The translations under genes and the position numbers were made by a program. From Allohahella marinimesophila (GTDB lineage: Bacteria; Pseudomonadota; Gammaproteobacteria; Pseudomonadales; Oleiphilaceae): DNA of 64,000 bases. Under the pieces are notes generated by a model. That model was not told the origin of the DNA. It was given only the letters and a program-made list of their open reading frames with translations, and did no database searches. Of this stretch, positions 18,730-26,163 are shown one piece after another (the stretch's first letter is position 1; the number at the start of each line of letters is the position of its first letter). Location: NCBI RefSeq assembly GCF_039538005.1, contig NZ_BAABBO010000001.1:981650-1045649 (forward strand). Reading direction: 5' to 3'.

Positions 18730-19776
18730 ATGATCGCTGCAAACCAGCCCCCACGACTTCACACTATCGAGCTGACCGGCAACGGACTGTATTGTTCCGC
18801 GCTCGATGCCTACGTCGACCCATGGAAGCCAGTGGCCCGAGCCATCATAACCCATGCGCATAGTGACCATGCGAGCATGGGCCATGGCCGTTATTTCGCC
18901 CACCACGATTCGCTGCCGATACTTCGACACCGCCTGGGTGACGATATCGATGTTCATGGCTTCGACTATGGCGAGCCACTCAGTGTCGATCACGCGCTGA
19001 ATGACGCACCCGTAGTGACCTTGCATTCCGCAGGCCACGTGCTGGGTTCGGCGCAGGTGAGAATTCAGAACACCGAAGGCGTCACTGTCATCACGGGTGA
19101 TTTCAAGATCGAGGCAGATCCGAGCTGTGCCGCCTTTGAGTTGGTGCCGTGCGATCAGCTCATTACCGAAGCGACCTTCGCCATGCCCATTTACCGATGG
19201 CCACCCATTGAGTCGGTAGTGGCCGACATTGTGGCCTGGTGGCGTCATTGTGCAGAACGTGGCAAGACTGCTGTGCTTTGCGCCTATGCCTTTGGCAAGG
19301 CTCAGCGCATTCTCGCAGAGTTGCTCCGTTATGCCGAAGCGAGTGGCGAGCCGCTGCCGGCACCTGTGGTCTTGCAGCACGGCGCAATGGAGGTGCTCAC
19401 TGAGCTGTATAGAGCTGCCGGAATAGCCATGTATCCGACCCTGGCTGCGAAAGACGCTGAAGTGGTGGCGGGACAGCTGGTGCTCGCCCCACCAAGTGCC
19501 AGTGGCTCGACCTGGATGAAGCGCTTCAGAAAGCCCGAGGTCGGCTTCTGTTCCGGCTGGATGCAGGTGAGGGGCAACCGGCGAAGACGCGGGTACGATC
19601 GTGGCTTCATCATCTCGGATCACGCTGACTGGCCCCAGCTGATGCAGCTTATCGATGGCAGCGGCGCTTCAGCGGTATTCCCCACGCATGGCAACACCGA
19701 TATTCTGGTTCGCTATCTTCGCGAGCGTGGCCGGGCCTGTGAGCCCCTGGCGACCGCTTTTTCGGACGAAGAATGA
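18730..19776 (+). CDS. Ligase-associated MBL-fold DNA exonuclease
   Basis: 348 residues. A beta-CASP/SNM1-type metallo-beta-lactamase: motif HAHSDH at 42-47, further ligands in SAGHVLGSAQV and ITGDFKIEAD, and ISDHADWPQL with FPTHGN near the end. It belongs to the exonuclease of the four-gene cluster (MBL, ligase, Lhr-Core, MPE) described in Pseudomonas and other bacteria. The four genes here are contiguous: the exonuclease stop overlaps the ligase start (ATGA). Expected role: trimming DNA ends in a repair pathway with the neighbours. Confidence 0.9.
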   Translation: MIAANQPPRLHTIELTGNGLYCSALDAYVDPWKPVARAIITHAHSDHASMGHGRYFAHHDSLPILRHRLGDDIDVHGFDYGEPLSVDHALNDAPVVTLHSAGHVLGSAQVRIQNTEGVTVITGDFKIEADPSCAAFELVPCDQLITEATFAMPIYRWPPIESVVADIVAWWRHCAERGKTAVLCAYAFGKAQRILAELLRYAEASGEPLPAPVVLQHGAMEVLTELYRAAGIAMYPTLAAKDAEVVAGQLVLAPPSASGSTWMKRFRKPEVGFCSGWMQVRGNRRRRGYDRGFIISDHADWPQLMQLIDGSGASAVFPTHGNTDILVRYLRERGRACEPLATAFSDEE

Positions 19777-21494
19777 AGGCCTTCACTGCGCTCTTCGAAG
19801 CGCTCGACACCACCACCTCGACCAACGAAAAGATTGATGCGCTAGTGCGCTATTTCAGAAGCTGTGACGCGGCGGACGGTGCCTGGGCCGCCTTTCTGCT
19901 CTCGGGCCTGCGATCCCGTCGTGCCGTATCGAGTCGTCTCCTGCGCCAGGTACTGGTGGACCCCTGCGGCTGGCCTGAATGGATCGTCGACGAATGCTAC
20001 AGCCATGTTGGCGACATTGCCGAAACCGTGGCGCTTCTGTTGAAATCCTCGCCGGGTATCGAACCCGTGTCAGCGCTCGAGCTGCCGGACAGAAGCCTGG
20101 CCAGCTGGATGGCTGAGCTGCGCGCACTGGTCAACAAGTCTGACGAAGTGAAGCGTGAGTGGTTCGTGGCCAACGTGCTGCCTCAACCGCCTGTTCAGTG
20201 CTTCGTGCTGTGCAAGATGGCAGGCGGCAGCTTTCGCGTGGGCGTGTCACGCGGCGTGGTGGCCAAGGCCCTGGCAAAAATCGCAGAGCTTCCGCCAGCC
20301 GTCATCCAGCATAGGCTGGCCGGGCAGTGGGAGCCGAGCGCGGAGGCCTTCGAAAGCCTCATCAGCCAGACCGAAGAAGCCGATCCAGCCAAGCCCTATC
20401 CCTTCTGTCTGGCCTATCCTCTCGAGCCCGGTGAGAAAAGCATACATGACATCCTGGGAGATCGTGCACACTGGCTGGCCGAATGGAAGTACGATGGCAT
20501 CCGCGCTCAGCTGATCCGGCGTGAGGGCACTGTGATGATCTGGTCGCGCGGTGAAGACATGATCAATGCACAATTTCCTGAAATTGAACGCGCGGTGGAC
20601 GCCCTTGCGTACGATTGCGTGCTGGATGCAGAGTTACTGGCCTGGTCCGACGAGCCCGGCGTAGAGGCGGAGGAGGGCGCAGGCCTGGCAGGGCTTGAAG
20701 GCCGTCCGTCAGACTTCAACCAGCTGCAGAGGCGGCTTGGCCGGAAAAAAGTGTCGGAGAAAATGCAGCGCGATATTCCCATCGTCTGTCTCATCTTCGA
20801 TTGCCTCGAGTTCGAAGGTGAGGATTTGCGTCAGCGTCCGCTGACTGAGCGGCGTAGCTATATCGACAGGATTCTGCAGGCACAGAACGGCACAGATGTA
20901 GCCTTCAGGCAGCTGCGATCGCTCCCGCCCGTGGTGGTCGATGTGAGTGAACAGGATACTCGAGCGGAACATTGGCAGGGTCTCGAGTCGCTACGGCAGG
21001 AAAGCCGCGAGAGAGGCGTGGAGGGACTCATGCTCAAGCGACTCGACTCTGTTTACGAAGCAGGGCGTGTGCGGGGCGGCTGGTGGAAGTGGAAAATCGA
21101 GCCCTACACCGTCGACGCCGTCATGCTCTACGCCCAGGCCGGTCATGGCCGCCGCTCGAATTTATACACGGATTACACCTTCGCCGTGTGGGACGGGGAA
21201 AACCTGGTGCCCTTTGCCAAGGCCTATTCCGGTCTGACCGATGCCGAAATCCGTCGCCTCGACCACTGGATCAGGCGCCACACCATCGAACGTTTCGGCC
21301 CGGTGCGCTCCGTGGAGCCGCTGCAGGTATTTGAGCTGGCCTTCGAAGGCATAGCGCGCTCTACTCGACACAAATCAGGGATTGCCGTTCGATTCCCACG
21401 AATATCGAGATGGCGGGAAGACAAGACCGTAGACGACATCGACACCCTCGAAACGATCAGCGCACTCATCGACCCGCCAGCCAGTAGCGATTGA
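19773..21494 (+). CDS. ATP-dependent DNA ligase of the Lhr-Core cluster
   Basis: 573 residues. The adenylation motif is KYDG at 239-242 (EWKYDGIRAQ), followed by WSRGEDMI (motif Ia region), DAELLAW (motif III), FDCLEFEG, EGLMLKR (motif IV) and WWKWK (motif V). An N-terminal DNA-binding domain (about 1-200) and a C-terminal OB domain complete the usual arrangement. It joins nicks using ATP, as a second ligase besides the NAD-dependent LigA expected elsewhere. It overlaps the genes on both sides by a few bases, so the cluster is translated together. Inserted acidic stretch EPGVEAEEGAGLAG at about 295-308 lies in a loop. Confidence 0.93.
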   Translation: MKAFTALFEALDTTTSTNEKIDALVRYFRSCDAADGAWAAFLLSGLRSRRAVSSRLLRQVLVDPCGWPEWIVDECYSHVGDIAETVALLLKSSPGIEPVSALELPDRSLASWMAELRALVNKSDEVKREWFVANVLPQPPVQCFVLCKMAGGSFRVGVSRGVVAKALAKIAELPPAVIQHRLAGQWEPSAEAFESLISQTEEADPAKPYPFCLAYPLEPGEKSIHDILGDRAHWLAEWKYDGIRAQLIRREGTVMIWSRGEDMINAQFPEIERAVDALAYDCVLDAELLAWSDEPGVEAEEGAGLAGLEGRPSDFNQLQRRLGRKKVSEKMQRDIPIVCLIFDCLEFEGEDLRQRPLTERRSYIDRILQAQNGTDVAFRQLRSLPPVVVDVSEQDTRAEHWQGLESLRQESRERGVEGLMLKRLDSVYEAGRVRGGWWKWKIEPYTVDAVMLYAQAGHGRRSNLYTDYTFAVWDGENLVPFAKAYSGLTDAEIRRLDHWIRRHTIERFGPVRSVEPLQVFELAFEGIARSTRHKSGIAVRFPRISRWREDKTVDDIDTLETISALIDPPASSD

Positions 21495-24001
21495 TGCAAC
21501 TGCCTTCAGCTATCACGGAGTGGTTCAGTGCTCGCGGCTGGCGTCCAGCGCCGTTCCAGCTTCACACCGCCGAGGCCTTTGCGGCCGGTCGTTCAGGGCT
21601 CCTGCATGCGCCGACTGGTAGTGGCAAGACGGTAGCAGCCTTGCTCGGGCCGCTCGCAAGCTCGTTAGAATCCGGGGGCACTGCCGGCCGTATTCAGATT
21701 CTCTGGGTCACGCCGCTTCGAGCACTCGCCACCGACACCACCAACGCCATCCGCACGATGGTTGCCGATCTGCTGCCAGACTGGCAGGTGATGAAACGCT
21801 CAGCCGACACCTCGGCCTCTGACCGACAGAAGATCAGACGCAGACTCCCGGAGATTCTGGTAACGACCCCCGAGAGTCTGTCTTTGCTGCTCAGTTATCC
21901 AGACAGCCAGCAGCAGTTCAGCAGCCTTCAGGTGTGCGTGGTCGATGAATGGCATGAACTGCTGGGCAGCAAGCGTGGTGTGCAGCTTCAATTGGCAATG
22001 TCCCGACTACAGGCGCTAGCGCCACAGATGCGTCGCTGGGGGCTGTCGGCGACACTCGGCAATCTCGACGAGGCGCTGGAGGTGCTGTGCCACGGACTTC
22101 CGGCCTCTGAAGGGGGAGCCCCATTGCGGATAGAGGGTGATGCCGTCAAGAAGGTCGAAATCGACACGCTCATTCCGGCACAGATCGAACGTTTCCCCTG
22201 GGCCGGTCATCTTGGTCTTTCGCAGCTAAACGGTGTGTTGGCCAGAATAGAAGCGGCGCAGTCGACCCTGGTGTTTACCAACACACGCTCGCAGGCCGAG
22301 CTCTGGTATGAAGCCATCATCAAGGCTCGGCTGGACTGGCTCACCGTTACGGCAGTGCATCATGGCTCGCTGTCGAGAAAGGTTCGTGGGCAGATTGAAG
22401 ATGGTCTGCGCAGTGGCTACTTCAAGTGCGTGGTGTGTACTTCGAGTCTCGACCTTGGTGTCGATTTCAGTCCAGTCGAGCAGGTGATTCAGATCGGCAG
22501 CCCTAAAGGCGTCGCCAGATTATCGCAGCGCGCTGGCCGATCAGGTCACCAGCCAGGCTCGACCAGTCGCATACTCTGCGTCCCCTCGCATGCCTTTGAG
22601 TTGCTGGAAGCCCTGGCAGCGCGTGAAGCCGTGGAACTCGGCAATATTGAGAAGCGACCGCCGCTGCGCCTGTGTCTCGATGTGCTGGTGCAGCATCTGG
22701 TCACACTGGCCTTGTCCAAGGCCCTGATTCCGGATCTCATTCTCGCTGAAGTCCGCCGTACTCACGCCTTTGCCGGCCTCAGCGACGAAGCCTGGCAGTG
22801 GGCGCTCGACTTCATCAGTCGTGGCGGTAACGCGCTGCAGCACTATGACGAGTTCAGCAAGGTGGCGCCGGGAGAAGACCCGACCCAGCCCTGGACGGTG
22901 CCCTCGCGACGTATCGCACTCAGGCACCGCATGGCGATAGGCACTATCACCTCGGATGCGGAAATCAGCGTAAAGCTGATCAGGGGCAGACGTCTGGGAC
23001 AGGTGGAGGAATCCTTTATCGCAAAGCTCGCTCCGGGTGACGGTTTTCTCTTCGCGGGACGGGTGCTCGAATTCGTCAGGCTGAAGGACATGGTGGCCGA
23101 GGTTCGGCTGGCCAGAAAGAAAGGCAGGATCATTCCGCGCTGGTCGGGCAGCAAGATGCCGCTATCCACCCAGCTGGCTGATGGTGTGATCAGCTGGATG
23201 GGGCGGGTGAGCCAGGCGCTCGAGTCCGCGACCACTGACCCTCGCGACCTCACCGAGGCAGTGAGGGCACTCGAAAGTTTTCCGCGGGAAATTCTGGCGC
23301 TGGAGCCTTTGCTGCGCACGCAACAACGTCTTTCGGCCTTGCCGGCACCCGGTCGCTTACTGGTCGAGGCGGTTCGGACGCGAGAGGGGACACACTGCTA
23401 TCTCTATCCCTTCGCCGGGCGTCTGGTCCACGAAGGTCTGGCCGCCATCATTGGCTACCGGCTGACCCAGAAAACACCGATTACCTTCAAGATGACTGTG
23501 AACGATTATGGCATCGAGCTGCTCACAGCCAGGGCCTTACCCTTTGATGAGGCGGGCCTGAAGGATCTATTCAGCATCGAGCATCTCGACGACGATCTGC
23601 TTGCGAGCATCAATAGTTCTGAGTTTGCCAAGCGTCAGTTTCGGGATATAGCGCGGATCGCGGGGCTGGTGTTTGGTGGTTATCCCGGCGCGGCAAAATC
23701 CAATCGTGGCCTGCAGATGTCGACTGGCGTGCTCTTCGATGTGCTCAGGGAGTACGATCCCGAGAACGAGCTCATCAAGCAGGCCTTTCGAGAGGTCCTG
23801 CACGAGCAGATGGAGTACGAACGCCTGCAGTCAGTTCTGCTGAAGCTTCAGGATATGCAGGTCGAGCTACAGACGCCCGGACGTCTCACGCCGCTGGCCT
23901 TTCCGCTCTGGGCCCAGCGCATACGCGAGCAGGTCGTATCCTCCGAACAGTGGCAGGACAGGCTGGAGCGCATGCTGGCCTCACTCTACAAAGGTCTGTG
24001 A
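21494..24001 (+). CDS. Lhr-Core type DEAD/H helicase
   Basis: 835 residues from the ATG at 21494 (a TTG directly before it overlaps the ligase stop). Walker A is APTGSGKT at 39-46, motif II is DEWH (VVDEWHELLG), motif III LSATLG, and motif VI SQRAGRSGHQPG. Beyond the two RecA-like domains are the winged-helix and Lhr-specific core domains with the conserved RHRMAIGTI segment. Lhr-Core proteins are 3'-to-5' translocases that unwind RNA:DNA hybrids. The length fits the core form, not full Lhr (about 1500). It belongs to the MBL-ligase-Lhr-MPE repair cluster. Confidence 0.93.
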   Translation: MQLPSAITEWFSARGWRPAPFQLHTAEAFAAGRSGLLHAPTGSGKTVAALLGPLASSLESGGTAGRIQILWVTPLRALATDTTNAIRTMVADLLPDWQVMKRSADTSASDRQKIRRRLPEILVTTPESLSLLLSYPDSQQQFSSLQVCVVDEWHELLGSKRGVQLQLAMSRLQALAPQMRRWGLSATLGNLDEALEVLCHGLPASEGGAPLRIEGDAVKKVEIDTLIPAQIERFPWAGHLGLSQLNGVLARIEAAQSTLVFTNTRSQAELWYEAIIKARLDWLTVTAVHHGSLSRKVRGQIEDGLRSGYFKCVVCTSSLDLGVDFSPVEQVIQIGSPKGVARLSQRAGRSGHQPGSTSRILCVPSHAFELLEALAAREAVELGNIEKRPPLRLCLDVLVQHLVTLALSKALIPDLILAEVRRTHAFAGLSDEAWQWALDFISRGGNALQHYDEFSKVAPGEDPTQPWTVPSRRIALRHRMAIGTITSDAEISVKLIRGRRLGQVEESFIAKLAPGDGFLFAGRVLEFVRLKDMVAEVRLARKKGRIIPRWSGSKMPLSTQLADGVISWMGRVSQALESATTDPRDLTEAVRALESFPREILALEPLLRTQQRLSALPAPGRLLVEAVRTREGTHCYLYPFAGRLVHEGLAAIIGYRLTQKTPITFKMTVNDYGIELLTARALPFDEAGLKDLFSIEHLDDDLLASINSSEFAKRQFRDIARIAGLVFGGYPGAAKSNRGLQMSTGVLFDVLREYDPENELIKQAFREVLHEQMEYERLQSVLLKLQDMQVELQTPGRLTPLAFPLWAQRIREQVVSSEQWQDRLERMLASLYKGL

Positions 24002-24165
24002 CGTATTTTTCCCCCGCACTGGAGGTGCAAGAGGCTATTTTTCTGGCATACTGTTCACCTGTACAGTCTTTCGTCTTCCAATGATTCAGCTGGAGTCAGT
24101 GTTCGTGATCCTTGACCGTGTTCAATAGCCAGCTGGTGAAGTCGCTGCATCAGAACGGTGGGCCC

Positions 24166-24882
24166 ATGTTTGCGCCCGTCAGTCATGAGATACGTGGGCA
24201 TGAATTCAACTTCATGGCTGGCGGCGGTGTGTTTTGGGTAAATACGGCGACCTTGCTGCTCGCCGACCTTCACTTCGGCAAGGCTGAAGCACTGCAACGA
24301 CGTGGTGTGCCCCTCCCACACGGCTCCGACCGGGCTGACTTGGACAAGTTGCGCACCCTGGTTGAGGCGACTTCGGCGAGAAGGCTCATTCTGCTCGGCG
24401 ACATATTTCACGCCAGGCCTAGTGGAACTGAGGCCATTTTCGCAGAGTGGAACGCCCAACCGCCATTGACCACTAGCAGCACACCGCTGGAGGTACTTGC
24501 CATTGTCGGTAATCACGACAGACATGGCGCCGCGAATATTTCAACATCAGTAGTCAGGGCGGCGACTGCGCAGCTTCATGGCTTGAGCTGGCTCCCCAGC
24601 TATTCAGAGGCCGGTTTCAGTTTCCATCATGAACCCTCGGAGCGGCTTCCCGGCACCTATGGCTTCTGTGGCCATATTCATCCATGTCTCTCATTGGGTA
24701 CCGTTGCCGATCGGGCACGCTTTCCGGTATTCTGGATTCAGCCGGAACTGTGTGTACTGCCAGCCTTCGGCGCTTTGACTGGCGGCTCGGCCGTCAGCCT
24801 CGGCCGTGCGGATGCCGCCATCATTCTCACGCCTGCAGGCCCACGCTGGGCCGCTCGTGCCCGGTCGGCGGACTGCTCCTGA
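24166..24882 (+). CDS. Ligase-associated metallophosphoesterase (MPE/PdeM-like DNA endonuclease)
   Basis: 238 residues from the ATG at 24166 with GGTGGG before it; the open frame begins with a TTG at 24112. Calcineurin-type metal motifs are present in order: LLADLHFGKAEAL, LLGDIFHA, IVGNHDRHG, and CGHIHPC. This is the fourth member of the Lhr-Core cluster, described in Pseudomonas as a manganese-dependent DNA endonuclease. About 165 bases separate it from the helicase stop, so it may also have its own promoter in that gap. Cytoplasmic, role in repair with its neighbours. Confidence 0.9.
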   Translation: MFAPVSHEIRGHEFNFMAGGGVFWVNTATLLLADLHFGKAEALQRRGVPLPHGSDRADLDKLRTLVEATSARRLILLGDIFHARPSGTEAIFAEWNAQPPLTTSSTPLEVLAIVGNHDRHGAANISTSVVRAATAQLHGLSWLPSYSEAGFSFHHEPSERLPGTYGFCGHIHPCLSLGTVADRARFPVFWIQPELCVLPAFGALTGGSAVSLGRADAAIILTPAGPRWAARARSADCS

Positions 24883-24959
24883 TCGTTGCATTGAGAGAGG
24901 GCCAGTAACGCGCTACCGTCATTATTATCACTGTTACACGCCGAGCGAGGGGGTTGATC

Positions 24960-25550
24960 ATGTCGGAAAAAGAGAACTTTTTCGCTGAAATGGCTGACGT
25001 CAAGCCGCTGGAAGAACCCAGTCAGGTACTGGTGAAGAAAAGCGCCGAAATTACCCCGGGTGTTATAGCTCGCCGAGCTGCTGCGACTCGTCGACAGCTG
25101 CTCGATCAGAACCATCTCCGAACTGACGAAGTCCCGCTGCTCAAGAGCAACGATGTGCTGTCGTATAAGGTGACTGGTCTGCAGAACGGCGTCTTCAGGA
25201 AGCTGAGACTCGGGCACTACCTCATCGAAGCAAGACTCGATCTGCACCGCCGCACGGTAGAGCAGGCGCGACAGGAAGTCTGGCAATTCATTCGCGACTG
25301 CAGCAAATATGAGCTGCGTACCGTGATGATTCTGCACGGCAAAGGTGACCGTAACCTGGATCAGGCCGCTACGCTCAAGAGTTACCTCAATATCTGGTTG
25401 CCTGAGTTTCCTCAGGTGCTGGCCTTTCACAGTGCTCAGGTCCAGCATGGTGGAACAGGTTCCGTCTATATCATGCTGCGCAAAAGTGAGCGGGAGAAGC
25501 AGGAAAATCGTGAGCGCTTCGGCGGTAAGGCTTATCCCACCGGCGTCTAA
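24960..25550 (+). CDS. Smr domain protein (SmrA-like)
   Basis: 196 residues from the ATG at 24960. The C-terminal Smr domain is clear: LDLHRRTVEQARQEVWQFI, VMILHGKGDRN, and VQHGGTGSVYIML, the GKG and HGG(T)G loops forming the active face. The N-terminal half (1-95) is charged and helical. Smr proteins related to MutS2 have nicking endonuclease or RNA-cleaving activity. It follows the Lhr-Core cluster on the same strand after about 75 bases; a functional tie to that repair set is only suggested by position. Confidence 0.88.
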   Translation: MSEKENFFAEMADVKPLEEPSQVLVKKSAEITPGVIARRAAATRRQLLDQNHLRTDEVPLLKSNDVLSYKVTGLQNGVFRKLRLGHYLIEARLDLHRRTVEQARQEVWQFIRDCSKYELRTVMILHGKGDRNLDQAATLKSYLNIWLPEFPQVLAFHSAQVQHGGTGSVYIMLRKSEREKQENRERFGGKAYPTGV

Positions 25551-25638
25551 TACCTGTACCTGCGGGTAGTGTCCTGTCGTTTACAACTGACCAAGGGTCA
25601 TTTAATCTCCGCATCAAGAACAATCATGAGGATAAAAG

Positions 25639-26163
25639 ATGCAACTGTCTGTCAACGGCAGCCTGGTGGAGGTCGCGAGCCCCCCGGATACGCCACTGCT
25701 GTGGGTCGTGCGCGACGAACTGAAGCTGAAAGGCAGTAAGTATGGATGCGGTATGGGCCTCTGTGGTGCCTGTACCATGCACATGAATGGCACACCAATT
25801 CGTGCCTGCATCACCCCGGTCTCGGCGGCCGAAGGCATGAAGATCACCACAATCGAAGGTCTCGGCAGCAAGGATGAGCCACATCCACTTCAGAGTGCCT
25901 GGCTGAAGCATAGCGTGCCGCAGTGCGGCTATTGCCAGTCCGGTCAGCTGATGAGCGCAGCAGCGCTGTTGGCCCAGCACCCACAGCCCAGTGATAGCCA
26001 GATCGACAACGCCATGAGTGGCAATATCTGTCGGTGTGGCACCTATCCCAATATTCGCAAGGCCATTCATACGGCAGCGACTGCGGAGTCATCTCCAAGG
26101 CCAGGCAGCGACCCAGTGAACGCTGCGTCGACTTCAGCCGTTCAGTATTGGGAGCAATCGTAA
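25639..26163 (+). CDS. 2Fe-2S subunit of a molybdenum hydroxylase (IorA-like)
   Basis: 174 residues; ATG follows GAGGATAAAAG. It contains two 2Fe-2S domains: a plant-type one with CGMGLCGACTMHMNG, and the helical one with CGYCQSGQ and NICRCGTYPNI. This is the small subunit of two-subunit molybdenum hydroxylases such as isoquinoline 1-oxidoreductase or aldehyde dehydrogenases, passing electrons from the Mo site to an acceptor. The stop overlaps the start of the large subunit by one base (TAATG). The C-terminal tail (about 150-174) is Ser/Ala-rich. With no FAD subunit nearby, electrons likely go to a cytochrome or quinone. Confidence 0.9.
   Translation: MQLSVNGSLVEVASPPDTPLLWVVRDELKLKGSKYGCGMGLCGACTMHMNGTPIRACITPVSAAEGMKITTIEGLGSKDEPHPLQSAWLKHSVPQCGYCQSGQLMSAAALLAQHPQPSDSQIDNAMSGNICRCGTYPNIRKAIHTAATAESSPRPGSDPVNAASTSAVQYWEQS

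Noticed and set aside
18718..19623. Open frame of 301 codons on the minus strand
   Set aside because: Antisense to the MBL exonuclease, whose metal motifs are certain.
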